Numbered from the stretch's first letter, positions 25,972 to 35,453 are shown. The stretch is 64,000 nt of DNA from Chloroflexota bacterium (GCA_004347695.1 SLTK01000002.1:113635-177634), one strand, 5' to 3'. Notes: a model not told the origin generated them from the letters alone. Translations and numbers: made by a program.

Positions 25972-27642
25972 ATGGATCGCGAAAAGTTCATTAAGATGTT
26001 GGCGGATGCCAAGATGTATGACCTGACTCAGGGTTGCAGCATCTTCACACCGCCCTTCCCCGGCGACAAAAGCCTGGAAGTGCATTTCTTCAAGCGCGTG
26101 ACCGGCGCTTATGGCGGCGGCGCAGGCGCAAACGGCCAGATTCTGAATTGGAGCAATTCGGTTGGGACCCATCTGGTGGGTGAGACTTCATTCCATTCCG
26201 GCGGGCGCCGCATCAGCGATATACCTCTTTCTGACCTGACCGGCCAGGGTGTGGTGGTCGACATTTCCGACCAAATGTCGGATTACGCTTTGTACACGCC
26301 TGAAATGATCATGAAGAAGGCCGAAGTCAAAAAGGGCGATATTCTGATCATCAACACCGGTTACCACCGTTATTCCTATGACCAGCCCGACATCAAAAAC
26401 CCGAAAGCTCAGGGCGGCGTTGAGAACAAGGAATTCGGTTTCCTCGTGCGCCATCCAGGCCCCTCACCTGAGTTTTTCCAGTGGGTGATCGACATGGACT
26501 TCAAATGGGTTGGGGTTGACTGCGGTTGCTTTGAACATCCGATGAACACCCCCATCCGCCGCCTGCATGAGGCTGAGTTCAAGAAAGCCGAAGCCAAACT
26601 CATCAAGGATTACGGCAAAACCTGGGACGAAATGTTCCCCCAGGATTGGTACTACGAAATGACTCATATCACCCTGCCGAAGAAGCACAAGGTCTTCGTC
26701 GAGGCAATTGTGGGCGATATCGAAAAGCTGAATGGCAAACGCGCCTGGCTGACCGTTATGCCGATCCCCTTCATGGAAGTGGAAGCGGCCTGGTCGCGGG
26801 TTGTCGGTTGGACTGCCCCGCGCGGAATGAGCGATGCGGAGTTCTTCAAAGAACTAGAGGCCTCCGAAATGGTCGACATGACCGTGCCGTTCTCGGTCCA
26901 GTCACCTCAATGGGCGAATTACGAACCGTTGTCGGTTCGGTATTTCAAGCGTGGCGCGGGATTCCATTATGGCATGGGCCGCAATGGCTCGATTTGCAAC
27001 GCTTCGATCCACCTGGGCTCCCACATGGACGGCGAGGTTCACTTCTATCCGGGCGGGCGCACCATCGGCCAGACTCCGCTCGAGGAATGGGTTGGTCCAG
27101 GCGTCGTTGCCGACATCTCCGACAAGGTCAGCAACTCCAGCGTTTACACACCTGAAATGATTGAATCGGTTGTGGAAGTCAAAAAGGGCGACATCCTGAT
27201 TATCAAGACTGGCTGGTATAAATACGGCTGGATCAGCCCGGATTCTGACGAATTCCGCTATATGATCAAGCACCCGGGTCCGTCAGCCGACTTTGCTGCC
27301 TGGGCTGCTGAAAAAGAAATCAAGTGGATCGGCGTCGATTGTGTTGCCGCCGACCACCCGATGAATACCATCCAGCGCCAATGGCACCCCAAGACCTTCC
27401 AGGAAGCCAACGAAAAACTCAAGCGCGATTTTGGCAAGGACTGGGACGAAATGTTCCCGCTGGATCAATACTACCAGGATATGCACTATAACTTGTTCCC
27501 CAAGCATATTGTGCACGCTGAAAACCTGGGCGGCCAGATTGCTAATGTTAAGAGCGGCCGTTACTATATTGGCTGTTTCCTGCAGAAGGTCATGGAAGTT
27601 GAGTCCATGTGGGCTCGCTTCGTAGCCTTCAAGGAAGCTTAA
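25972..27642 (+). CDS. Tandemly duplicated metal-dependent cyclase / cyclic-amide hydrolase
   Basis: The 556-residue protein is two fused copies (about 1-275 and 280-556) of the PF04199 cyclase fold, which includes kynurenine formamidase and isatin hydrolase. The metal motif HxGTHxDxxxH is intact in the second copy: His347, His351, Asp353 and His357 in HLGSHMDGEVHF. In the first copy only His67 remains (Ser63, Val69 and Ser73 replace the rest). Other segments are shared by both halves, e.g. YTPEMI and VKKGDILII. The likely role is hydrolysis of a cyclic or linear amide, the first copy serving as a structural half. A stem-loop follows 14 bases after the stop. Confidence 0.88.
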   Translation: MDREKFIKMLADAKMYDLTQGCSIFTPPFPGDKSLEVHFFKRVTGAYGGGAGANGQILNWSNSVGTHLVGETSFHSGGRRISDIPLSDLTGQGVVVDISDQMSDYALYTPEMIMKKAEVKKGDILIINTGYHRYSYDQPDIKNPKAQGGVENKEFGFLVRHPGPSPEFFQWVIDMDFKWVGVDCGCFEHPMNTPIRRLHEAEFKKAEAKLIKDYGKTWDEMFPQDWYYEMTHITLPKKHKVFVEAIVGDIEKLNGKRAWLTVMPIPFMEVEAAWSRVVGWTAPRGMSDAEFFKELEASEMVDMTVPFSVQSPQWANYEPLSVRYFKRGAGFHYGMGRNGSICNASIHLGSHMDGEVHFYPGGRTIGQTPLEEWVGPGVVADISDKVSNSSVYTPEMIESVVEVKKGDILIIKTGWYKYGWISPDSDEFRYMIKHPGPSADFAAWAAEKEIKWIGVDCVAADHPMNTIQRQWHPKTFQEANEKLKRDFGKDWDEMFPLDQYYQDMHYNLFPKHIVHAENLGGQIANVKSGRYYIGCFLQKVMEVESMWARFVAFKEA

Positions 27643-27655
27643 TAGTCGAATGATC

Positions 27656-27690
27656 GCAGCCCCCCTTTGTTTGCTTTTTTGGGGGGCTGC
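27656..27690. terminator. Stem-loop after the cyclase gene
   Basis: A perfect 10-bp stem (GCAGCCCCCC/GGGGGGCTGC) has a T-rich 15-base loop but no T-tract behind it. It may attenuate read-through into the DinB-like and molybdenum hydroxylase genes rather than stop it. Confidence 0.6.
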
Positions 27691-27711
27691 ATCGATAATA
27701 TCGAGGTTCGT

Positions 27712-28212
27712 TTGCCCTCCGAGCTCGAAAATTACCTTCAAAGGTTGGAAGACTTACGCGGTCAGATTAAAAACCTGATCACAGCAGTTGCGCCAGATCA
27801 GCTTAACTGGCGACCTTTCGAAGCAAGCGGGGAGCAGCAGGCGAATTCACTGGCTATTCTGGTAGCCCATACGTGTGGAGCGGAACACTTCTGGATAGGT
27901 GAAGTCATTGGGGGCAATCCACCCACCCGCAACCGTCAAGCAGAATTCAACATTCAAACCAGCAGCCAGAATGATCTTTTCCACCTTTTGCAACAAACGT
28001 CGAATGAAACCAGAGAGGTTCTTCTGGCTTTACCTCCCGATGCGATGAATTCAAGTCGCGAGGTGGAAGCCAAAAAGGTACCGGTGCGCTGGGCGGTTTT
28101 GCATGTGATCGACCACACTGCTTTGCACCTGGGTCATATGCAAATGACCTTCCAACTGTTGACCGGGGGAACACCCAACCCTGCACCGCTCTGGAAACAG
28201 CGTTTATCCTAG
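27712..28212 (+). CDS. DinB-like / DUF664-type four-helix metalloprotein
   Basis: The 166-residue protein has the DinB-superfamily pattern: a helical bundle with QLNWRPFEASGEQ near the start, His in LVAHTCGAEHFWIGEV, and HLGHMQMTFQLLTG near the end, giving a likely three-His metal site. Members include thiol-dependent (mycothiol or bacillithiol) transferases. The TTG at 27712 has GAGG upstream; an earlier TTG at 27667 lies inside the stem-loop, so it was rejected. It sits between the cyclase and molybdenum hydroxylase genes, but its link to the pathway is unknown. Confidence 0.7.
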   Translation: MPSELENYLQRLEDLRGQIKNLITAVAPDQLNWRPFEASGEQQANSLAILVAHTCGAEHFWIGEVIGGNPPTRNRQAEFNIQTSSQNDLFHLLQQTSNETREVLLALPPDAMNSSREVEAKKVPVRWAVLHVIDHTALHLGHMQMTFQLLTGGTPNPAPLWKQRLS

Positions 28213-28275
28213 CTTTTCACGCCCCCGCTATCCATTCAGGCAAACATCTTGCCCTTGTAAGGAGGTAATAAGTTC

Positions 28276-29151
28276 ATGAAGCCAGCTCCATTCGAGTACT
28301 ATGCTCCAAAAACCACCGAAGAAGCGCTCCAGAATTTGACGGATCTGGGTTACTCCGGTAAGGTCCTTGCCGGTGGCCAAAGCCTGATTCCTGCCATGAA
28401 TTTTCGTATGGCGCGCCCTTCCGCCCTGGTCGATCTGAACAATGTCGCTGAATTGGCTTATATCAAGCTAACTGACGACGGTGGCATCGCCATTGGAACC
28501 ATGACGCGTGATAACGCTGTGGAACACGATCCGATTGTCAAACAGCGCATGCCGATCGTGGCAGAAACGATGGGCTATATTGCCCACCCGCAAATTCGTG
28601 CTCGCGGCACGTTTGGCGGGGCTATCGCGCACGCTGACCCGGCTGCGCAGCTACCGGCGTTATCTCTTGCGCTCAATGCCAAATTGCTGGTCAAACGCAA
28701 AGGCGCGGAGCGCTGGGTGACTGCCGAGGAATTCATCGTTGGTCCCTTTATGACGGTGCTTGAACCCGAAGATATGCTCGCGGAAGTTGTGCTGCCGCCT
28801 TTGGCTCCGCGGACAGCAGGATCTTACAAACAGGTTTCCCGCCAGCGCGGTGGCTACGCTCAGGCCGCGACCATCAGTGTGGTTAGTCTGGATGACCGCA
28901 ATCACGTGAAGGATGTGCGCTGCGTGCTCTTCAGTGTTGGTGAAACCCCCATCTTATCGAAATATGCTGCCAAGGTGCTGGTTGGCAACGAACCTACCGA
29001 AGCTGCCATAGCGGACGTAGCTGCTTATGCTGCCAAAAATGAGTGCGATCCCGGCTCAGACCTGCACGGCACCACGGAATACCGCCGCCAACTGGTTGAG
29101 GTTTTGGTTCGCCGTGCCCTCACTGAAGCGGTCTTGCGGGCGAAGAAGTAG
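28276..29151 (+). CDS. Molybdenum hydroxylase FAD subunit (CoxM/XdhB type)
   Basis: The 291-residue protein is the medium subunit that passes electrons through FAD. FAD-binding motifs are LAGGQSLIPAMNFRMARPS at about 32-50 and GTFGGAIAHADPAAQLPAL at about 112-130; a C-terminal CODH-type flavoprotein domain follows. AAGGAGG precedes the start. The order FAD - FeS - Mo subunit is that of CoxMSL-type hydroxylases. The small subunit gene begins nine bases later. Confidence 0.95.
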   Translation: MKPAPFEYYAPKTTEEALQNLTDLGYSGKVLAGGQSLIPAMNFRMARPSALVDLNNVAELAYIKLTDDGGIAIGTMTRDNAVEHDPIVKQRMPIVAETMGYIAHPQIRARGTFGGAIAHADPAAQLPALSLALNAKLLVKRKGAERWVTAEEFIVGPFMTVLEPEDMLAEVVLPPLAPRTAGSYKQVSRQRGGYAQAATISVVSLDDRNHVKDVRCVLFSVGETPILSKYAAKVLVGNEPTEAAIADVAAYAAKNECDPGSDLHGTTEYRRQLVEVLVRRALTEAVLRAKK

Positions 29152-29160
29152 GAGGCTGAC

Positions 29161-29643
29161 ATGACCCAACTTGTAAAAATCAATGTGACTGTAAACGGCG
29201 TTCCCTACGAACGGGAAGTTGAACCACGCCTGCTTTTGAGCGATTTTATCCGCCACGATCTGAAATTGACGGGCACGCATGTTGGTTGCGAACACGGTCT
29301 ATGCGGTGCCTGCACCATCCTGTTCGACGGACAGTCGGTACGCTCCTGCATCATGTTCGCGGTGATGGCGGATGGGCACAAAATTGAAACCGTCGAATCA
29401 CTTGGCACGCCTGAACACCTGCACCCGCTGCAAGAAGCCTTCATGGAAAAACATGCGCTGCAATGCGGTTTCTGCACGCCTGGTTTCCTGATGACCATTG
29501 TCGACTACCTGGGCGATAACAAGAATCCCACCGACGAGGAAATCCGTGAAGCAATCGATGGGAACTACTGCCGCTGCACTGGCTATGAAAACATTGTCGA
29601 AGCGGTGAAACTTGCGGCTAAGAAAATGGCTGCCCACTCATAA
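29161..29643 (+). CDS. Molybdenum hydroxylase 2x[2Fe-2S] subunit (CoxS type)
   Basis: The 160-residue protein has a plant-type [2Fe-2S] site (CEHGLCGACTILFDG and a further Cys in VRSC) and the helical second site (CGFCTPGF with CRCTGYENI). It relays electrons from the Mo centre to FAD. Length is usual. Confidence 0.96.
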   Translation: MTQLVKINVTVNGVPYEREVEPRLLLSDFIRHDLKLTGTHVGCEHGLCGACTILFDGQSVRSCIMFAVMADGHKIETVESLGTPEHLHPLQEAFMEKHALQCGFCTPGFLMTIVDYLGDNKNPTDEEIREAIDGNYCRCTGYENIVEAVKLAAKKMAAHS

Positions 29644-29666
29644 CGGACAGAGAAACGAGGTGTATT

Positions 29667-32015
29667 GTGGCAGAACGAGTGTTCCATAAATCGATCCTTC
29701 GCAATGAAGATCCTCAGATATTGGCCGGCAAGGCGCAATATCTGGATGATATCGAACTTCCCGGCTTGCTCTATGCCGCGTTCAAGCGCAGCGATTATGC
29801 GCATGCCCGGCTCAAGAGCATCGATGTTAGCGAAGCCAGAGCATTGCCGGGTGTCATTGGTGTTTACACTGCTGAGGACTTTGGCGATCTGGTCAAACCG
29901 GGTCCGCTGCAGGTCCCGCCGCCGACGGCGATCAAAGGCGCTACCTATTCATCCCGGACGCTCATGCCGATCGCCAAGGACAAAGTGCGCTATTCAGGCG
30001 AACCGGTCGCGGTAGTCATTGCTGAATCGCGCTACATCGCCGAAGATGCCTGCGATTATATCTATCCTGACTATGAACCGCTGGAAGCCGTTATTGATCT
30101 TGAGAAGGCGCTCCAACCGGGTGCTACGCTGGTACATGAGGATTTGCCTTCCAACGAGGCGGCCCATGTGGTTCAGGAACGCGGCAATTACGCTGAAGCC
30201 GCCAAAAAGGCGGATGTAATCATCAAGAAAAAGATCTACGTGGATCGCGTTGCAGCCGCCGCACTCGAAAACCGGGGTATCGTGATCAATTGGGACGAAA
30301 AGGCCCAGATGATGACGATCTGGTGCGGTACGCAGTCGCCCATAACGTTGCGTAATGCAACTGCTTCTCGCATGGGGCTGTTCGAAAACCAGGTGCGGGT
30401 GATCACTCCGTTCACCGGCGGTGGTTTTGGCCCCAAAATCAACACTTCCATGCCGGATGATGTGCTGCTGACCGAATTGGCTGTGCGCCTGAACCGGCCG
30501 ATCAAATGGTACGAAGACCGCCGCGAAAATTTCCTTGCTACCACCTCTGAACGCGACCAGGTGCACTATGCCGAAATCGCGTTGACTAAAGAAGGCAAGT
30601 TCCTGGGTTTCAAGGATGTTTTCTATCACAACTCGGGTGCCTATGACCCCTACATGATGACTGTACCGCTCAATACTCAAACGCATACGGTCAGCAACTA
30701 CAACATCCCCAACTTCTACACCGAAATCACCATGGTCTTCAGCAACGAAATGGTGGTCACGCCGGTGCGCGGGGCTGGCCGTCCGCAGGGTGTGTTCGTG
30801 ATGGAGCGCATGATCGACGCGGCTGCGCGAGAGTTGAAAATGGATGTCGCGGAAATTCGCCGCATCAATCTGATCCAACCAGATGCATACCCGGTTTCGA
30901 CCGGCATCATCGGCCAGGACTTTGTCGAAGGCGTGCTCGATAGCGGCGATTACCCGACAGCACTGGCCAAAGCCATGTCGATGATCGATTACAAGAAATT
31001 CCGCGAAGAAATTCAACCGAAAGCTCGCGCGGAAGGGAAACATCTTGGAATTGGCATTTGTACCTTTACCGAAGGGACGGGCGTTGGCCCGTACGAAGGC
31101 GCTAAAATCACAGTCGGCGGCAATGGCAAGGTAAGCGTTGCCACTGGCGTTGCCACACAAGGTCAGGCGCATTACACCACATTCGCGCAAATTGCGGCTG
31201 AACAACTGGGCGTCGAAGTCAAGGATGTCAAGGTTGTCACCGGCGATACGGGCGCCTTTGCCTGGGGTGCCGGTACTTTTGCCAGCCGCGGCGCTACCGT
31301 AGCCGGAACAGCCATTCACCTGGCAGCGGTCAAAGTCAAGGACAAGGCCCTGAAACTGGCAAGCAAAATTCTGGAAACTCCGGAATCAGAATTGGAACTG
31401 GTTGGCGGATACATTCAGGTTGCGGATATCCCGGGCAAGAAGATTTCCCTGGGTGAACTGGCCAGCATGGCCAACCCCATGCGCGGTACCTTCCCCCCCG
31501 GCGCAGAGCCAGGCCTGGAAGCAGTCGCCTATTACGGGCCTCCGTACGGCGCTACCGGCGCTGGCTGCATGGCTATGATCCTGGACGTTGACGCTGAAAC
31601 CATGAAACCTAAAATCGAACGATTGGTCATGGTGCATGACTGCGGCATTCCGATCAACCCGATGGTGGTTGAAGGCCAGGTTCACGGCGGTATTCAAATG
31701 GGCATTGGCAATGCGTTCTTCGAGAAAGTATTCTATGATGAGACCGGTCAGCTGTTAACCGCTTCCTTCATGGATTATCTATTCCCACAGGCCACCGACA
31801 TGCCACCCAAGATCGAAATGGGCCACACTGAAATTCCGTCTCCGTTGAACCCGCTTGGTATCAAGGGCGTCGGCGAAGCAGGCGCTATCCCCACGCCGGC
31901 GGTTTTCACCCAGGCGTTGGAAGATGCCTTATATGACACGGGCGTTGAGATTATGGAATCAAATCTCTCGCCCAGTAAGGTGTATAGCTACGTGATGAAG
32001 GCAAAGGGTGCTTAG
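29667..32015 (+). CDS. Molybdenum hydroxylase catalytic subunit, form II (not CO dehydrogenase)
   Basis: The 782-residue protein binds molybdopterin cytosine dinucleotide and hydroxylates a substrate ring carbon. It has FTGGGFGPK, and RGAGRP near residue 368 where true CO dehydrogenases have AYRCSFR, so it is not a CO oxidiser. The catalytic Glu is probably Glu737 in GVGEAGA. It starts with GTG behind GAGG. Given its neighbours (FdrA/YlbE, cyclase, UraA-type permease), a purine, pyrimidine or related N-heterocycle is a likely substrate. No XDH-specific Arg/Glu pair could be assigned by eye. Confidence 0.94.
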   Translation: MAERVFHKSILRNEDPQILAGKAQYLDDIELPGLLYAAFKRSDYAHARLKSIDVSEARALPGVIGVYTAEDFGDLVKPGPLQVPPPTAIKGATYSSRTLMPIAKDKVRYSGEPVAVVIAESRYIAEDACDYIYPDYEPLEAVIDLEKALQPGATLVHEDLPSNEAAHVVQERGNYAEAAKKADVIIKKKIYVDRVAAAALENRGIVINWDEKAQMMTIWCGTQSPITLRNATASRMGLFENQVRVITPFTGGGFGPKINTSMPDDVLLTELAVRLNRPIKWYEDRRENFLATTSERDQVHYAEIALTKEGKFLGFKDVFYHNSGAYDPYMMTVPLNTQTHTVSNYNIPNFYTEITMVFSNEMVVTPVRGAGRPQGVFVMERMIDAAARELKMDVAEIRRINLIQPDAYPVSTGIIGQDFVEGVLDSGDYPTALAKAMSMIDYKKFREEIQPKARAEGKHLGIGICTFTEGTGVGPYEGAKITVGGNGKVSVATGVATQGQAHYTTFAQIAAEQLGVEVKDVKVVTGDTGAFAWGAGTFASRGATVAGTAIHLAAVKVKDKALKLASKILETPESELELVGGYIQVADIPGKKISLGELASMANPMRGTFPPGAEPGLEAVAYYGPPYGATGAGCMAMILDVDAETMKPKIERLVMVHDCGIPINPMVVEGQVHGGIQMGIGNAFFEKVFYDETGQLLTASFMDYLFPQATDMPPKIEMGHTEIPSPLNPLGIKGVGEAGAIPTPAVFTQALEDALYDTGVEIMESNLSPSKVYSYVMKAKGA

Positions 32016-32090
32016 CGCCCTTTGCCATTCTCGACCGATATAAAAAATTGGTCGCCAAATTTTTAATTCTTTTTTGGAGGAACACCTATA

Positions 32091-32714
32091 ATGAAACTTG
32101 AAGGCGAGCACGTATTTAATGGTCCGCGCGAGGATGTCTGGGAAATGTTCTATGATCCTGCCATTTTAGCCAGCGCAGTCCCGGGAATGGACAAGTTGGA
32201 TGTCGTTGCGGAAAATGTGTACGAAGGTGTCATGAACGTTCGAATTGGCCCGGTCTCTGGTAAATTTCAAGGCAAGCTAACCCTTACCGATGTTGTCGAA
32301 CCTGAGAACCTCACGCTGACCGTGGATGGCAAAGGCGCTCCCGGCTACGGCAAAGGCGTTGGCAAGGTCGCTTTTATCCAGAATTCGGATGGAACGACCA
32401 CTTTGAAATACGATGGTGATATGAACATCGGCGGCGCATTGGCCTCAGTTGGCCAGCGCATGATCGACAGCGTAGCCAAAAGCATGATCCGCTCTGCCTT
32501 CGAAACGCTGGACAAAGCTTTGGAAGCCCGCCTCGCTGCCAAAAAGACCGGCACAGAGGTCAACTTCACCCCCCCCACGCAGACTGAATTTGCAACTGGC
32601 GTAGCGAAAGACATGGTCGGGGGTTTTACTAAAGTACCCGAACTTCGCTTGATTCTCTATATCCTACCAGTGGTCGCGGTGCTCGTGATCTTGGCCCTGA
32701 CCCTGAGTAAGTAA
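32091..32714 (+). CDS. CoxG-like SRPBCC protein with C-terminal membrane anchor
   Basis: The 207-residue protein has a START/SRPBCC domain of the CoxG family (EHVFNGPREDVWEMFYDPAI; AVPGMDKLDVVAENVYEGVM; RIGPVSGKFQGKLTL) and ends in one membrane helix (LILYILPVVAVLVILALTL). CoxG recruits molybdenum hydroxylases to the membrane in aerobic CO oxidisers, so it may anchor the enzyme encoded upstream. TTTGGAGGAA precedes the start. Confidence 0.9.
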   Translation: MKLEGEHVFNGPREDVWEMFYDPAILASAVPGMDKLDVVAENVYEGVMNVRIGPVSGKFQGKLTLTDVVEPENLTLTVDGKGAPGYGKGVGKVAFIQNSDGTTTLKYDGDMNIGGALASVGQRMIDSVAKSMIRSAFETLDKALEARLAAKKTGTEVNFTPPTQTEFATGVAKDMVGGFTKVPELRLILYILPVVAVLVILALTLSK

Positions 32715-32964
32715 GCAAGCCTGCACAATAATCTTTTTAATCAGTGCAGCATTGCTTTCCGATCAGGCTGGATATAAAGGGAAAGGAGGATAGAAATCAC
32801 AAGAGGAAACCAAGAGAAGAACCCTAATCACTTCGATCTTGATTAATCATTGCAGATGGCAGCAACTCACCCCTGCCTTCGAACGCGCAAGCGAGGAGAT
32901 CGGATCGAAGACAACCCCAGATCCCATTTCATTTTCAATTAATTTTCAAGGGAGGAAGACTTCT

Positions 32965-34386
32965 ATGGCAACCGCAGCTCCAAAAGCTAAGGTAATGGGC
33001 TATTTGCCAAATGACACCCCGCCATTTGGGCAAATGGTTCTGCTAGGTTTGCAGCACGTTTTGACCATGTTCCCAGCCACCGTTCTGTGCGCCATTTTGA
33101 TGAAGTTCCCCGTCAGCACCGTTTTGACCATCACCGGTCTCGGCACTGTCGTGGCTCTGGTTGGCGCCAAACTGGCCATGGGCAAGTACATTCCGTTGTA
33201 CTACGGCTCAAGCTTCAGCTACATCGCCGCTGTCTCGGCAGTCATGGCCGCCAAGGGCGTTACCGGCGCCGTCGCTCCCCCCGAGGTTATCTCGGTTGCG
33301 ACTGCTGGCTTTGTCGCCACTGGTGTGATCAACATTGTCGTCGGCATCATCATCCGCGCGTCGGGTGGCAAAGAAGCCGTCGATAAGATCCTGCCCCCCA
33401 TCGTCACTGGTGCTGTAGCCGTGACCATCGGTATCGGCCTGGGCGCCGTTGCTCTGCAAATGTCAACGGGAACCTTCACCGCTGCCTTTGATCTCAACAG
33501 CCTGACTAACCTGAAATGGCTGGCCGCCAGCTTCTCCACCCTGTTGGCCGCCTTCCTCCTTTCGGTTTATCTACAGGGCAAGGGGTTCATCGGCATGCTG
33601 CCGGTTCTGCTGGCTGCTATCGTGGGCTATGTAGTGTCCATTCCGCTAGGCCTGGTCGATTTCTCCAACTTTGGCAAGGAAGCCTTGATCCGCGCTCCGC
33701 AAATCAGCTTCCCGGTCTTCAATGATCCTCTGACCCTGACCGTCCTGGTCGGCGTCGGCGTCATGGCGATTGCAACCATTCCGGAATCCACTGCTCACCT
33801 GTACCAGATCAGCCTGTACGTTGACCATCTGGCCGAAGAACAGGGCAAAGAGAAATACAATTTGTCCCGCTACATCGGACTCAACCTGATGCTCGACGGT
33901 CTGAATGACCTGGTAAACGGTCTGTTCGGCTCGACCGCTGGCACGAACTACGGCGAAAACAACTCGCTGATGGTGATCACCCGTAACTACTCAGGCCCAT
34001 CCCTGATCACGGCTGGCATCATCTCGATCATCCTGGGCTTCATTGGTCCACTGGCCGAGGTTGTTTCCTCCATCCCGACAGCCGTCGTTGGCGGTCTGGC
34101 GATCTACCTGTACGGCGTCATCGGCATGCAAGGTATTGCGCTGATGATTGCTGAAAAGGTCAATCTCTATGATCCCAAGCAGTTGGCGATCGGCGCCACA
34201 GTGCTGGTCATCGGTATTGGCGGTAACATTGGCTTCAGCGGCGGCTTCCTGCCGATCCCGCTGTTGAAAGGTGTCTTCCCCTACGGTTGGCCTGCCATCG
34301 CAACCGGCGCAGTGTTCGGTATTCTCATGAACCTGATCACTGTGTTCTGGAAACCCCCGATGGACCGCGCTGCGGTCACCAAGTAA
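32965..34386 (+). CDS. NCS2 family nucleobase permease, UraA-like
   Basis: The 473-residue protein has about 12-14 hydrophobic segments. It shows the NCS2 LQHVLTMFPATVL motif near the N-terminus and TNYGENNSLMVITRNYS around residue 326-342. The TxYGEN form is typical of uracil permeases, whereas xanthine/urate permeases differ there. It should import uracil or a related base with protons. The start at 32965 has GGAGG upstream; the longer frame from 32839 lacks a site and reads through apparent leader sequence. A terminator follows, closing the cluster. Confidence 0.92.
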   Translation: MATAAPKAKVMGYLPNDTPPFGQMVLLGLQHVLTMFPATVLCAILMKFPVSTVLTITGLGTVVALVGAKLAMGKYIPLYYGSSFSYIAAVSAVMAAKGVTGAVAPPEVISVATAGFVATGVINIVVGIIIRASGGKEAVDKILPPIVTGAVAVTIGIGLGAVALQMSTGTFTAAFDLNSLTNLKWLAASFSTLLAAFLLSVYLQGKGFIGMLPVLLAAIVGYVVSIPLGLVDFSNFGKEALIRAPQISFPVFNDPLTLTVLVGVGVMAIATIPESTAHLYQISLYVDHLAEEQGKEKYNLSRYIGLNLMLDGLNDLVNGLFGSTAGTNYGENNSLMVITRNYSGPSLITAGIISIILGFIGPLAEVVSSIPTAVVGGLAIYLYGVIGMQGIALMIAEKVNLYDPKQLAIGATVLVIGIGGNIGFSGGFLPIPLLKGVFPYGWPAIATGAVFGILMNLITVFWKPPMDRAAVTK

Positions 34387-34452
34387 GTTTTGAATACGAT
34401 AACGCTCTGACAGGATCAATATAAATTGAGCCCTTCTCAGGGCAACCAACGG

Positions 34453-34487
34453 CTCCCGACGTCGCAGGTTGGCGTCGGGAGTTTGTT
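34453..34487 (+). terminator. Terminator closing the catabolic cluster
   Basis: A perfect 9-bp stem CTCCCGACG/CGTCGGGAG with an 11-base loop is followed by TTTGTT, about 65 bases after the permease stop. Confidence 0.8.
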
Positions 34488-34505
34488 CAACAGCGAAGCT
34501 TTACC

Positions 34506-34535
34506 TTGTAAAAACCCTTGTATCGATTTTATAAT
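34506..34535 (+). promoter_or_regulatory. Putative promoter of the NmrA-like gene
   Basis: TTGTAA and TATAAT are 18 bases apart, about 35 bases before the start codon. Confidence 0.6.
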
Positions 34536-34570
34536 TTTGATCTGCAAGAAACCCCGGTAGGAGAACAGGC

Positions 34571-35440
34571 ATGATTTTGATTACAGGGGCTGCTGGTAAA
34601 ACTGGCCTGGCCATCCTTAAAGCAGTTTTGTCAGCAGGCGAGCCGGTGCGCGTGTTGGTGCGGCGTGATTTTCAAGCGGCCGAATTACGTGAGTTAGGCG
34701 CCCAGGAGGTGGTTGTTGGGGATATGGAAGAACCCGCCTTGCTCCAGCGCGCGTTTGATGGCGTGCGGGCGGCCTACCATATTTGCCCGAACATGAACTC
34801 GGATGAAGTGGGCATCGGACAAAATGCCATTACTGCTGCCCGCGAAGCCGAATTGGAACATTTTGTGTATCATTCGGTGCTGCATCCTCAGGTGCAGGAG
34901 ATGGCGCACCACTGGAATAAACTGCTGGTCGAGGGGCTGTTATTCAAATCAGGGCTCAACTACACGATCTTGCAGCCAGCATCGTACATGCAAAATATTT
35001 CCGGATATTGGAGTAAAATGCTGGCTACTGGCGAATATGGGATTCCCTATTCCGTCGACGCCCGGTTCAGCATGGTAGATCTGGATGATGTAGCGCAGGC
35101 CGCAGCCAGGGTGCTTCGCGAAGGAGCGCGTCATTACCGTGCAACCTATGAGTTGTGCGGGTCGCAATTGCTTTCCAGTATCGAGATCGCTGAAATGGCC
35201 GGGCAAGCCATTCACCGCCAGGTACAAGCTGTTACAATGAACCGCGGCGTCTGGGAACAAAGCGCCCGAGAAAACGGGATGAACGATTACGCCCGAACCA
35301 CTTTGCTGAAGATGTTCGAATATTACGATCGTTATGGGTTTGCAGGCAATGCAACGGTGCTAGGCAACTTGCTTGGCCGCGCTCCCACCCGCTTCGAAGA
35401 ATACCTTAAACGCACCACCCATCTTTCACCCTCGAATTGA
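34571..35440 (+). CDS. NmrA-like NAD(P)-binding protein
   Basis: The 289-residue protein is an atypical short-chain dehydrogenase: MILITGAAGKTGLAILKAVL gives the Rossmann nucleotide loop, VGDMEEPALLQRAFDGV the second strand region, and the usual YxxxK dyad is not clear, as in NmrA/HSCARG redox sensors. Later segments (YTILQPASYMQNI, FSMVDLDDVAQAA) are family-typical. It may sense NAD(P)H rather than catalyse. AGGAGAA precedes the ATG. The next small gene follows by 13 bases. Confidence 0.85.
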   Translation: MILITGAAGKTGLAILKAVLSAGEPVRVLVRRDFQAAELRELGAQEVVVGDMEEPALLQRAFDGVRAAYHICPNMNSDEVGIGQNAITAAREAELEHFVYHSVLHPQVQEMAHHWNKLLVEGLLFKSGLNYTILQPASYMQNISGYWSKMLATGEYGIPYSVDARFSMVDLDDVAQAAARVLREGARHYRATYELCGSQLLSSIEIAEMAGQAIHRQVQAVTMNRGVWEQSARENGMNDYARTTLLKMFEYYDRYGFAGNATVLGNLLGRAPTRFEEYLKRTTHLSPSN

Positions 35441-35453
35441 GGAATTATCCATT

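Noticed and set aside
29667..32015. Aerobic CO dehydrogenase (CoxL)
   Set aside because: The active-site loop reads RGAGRP instead of AYRCSFR, so it is a form-II hydroxylase. CoxG next to it does not prove CO oxidation.
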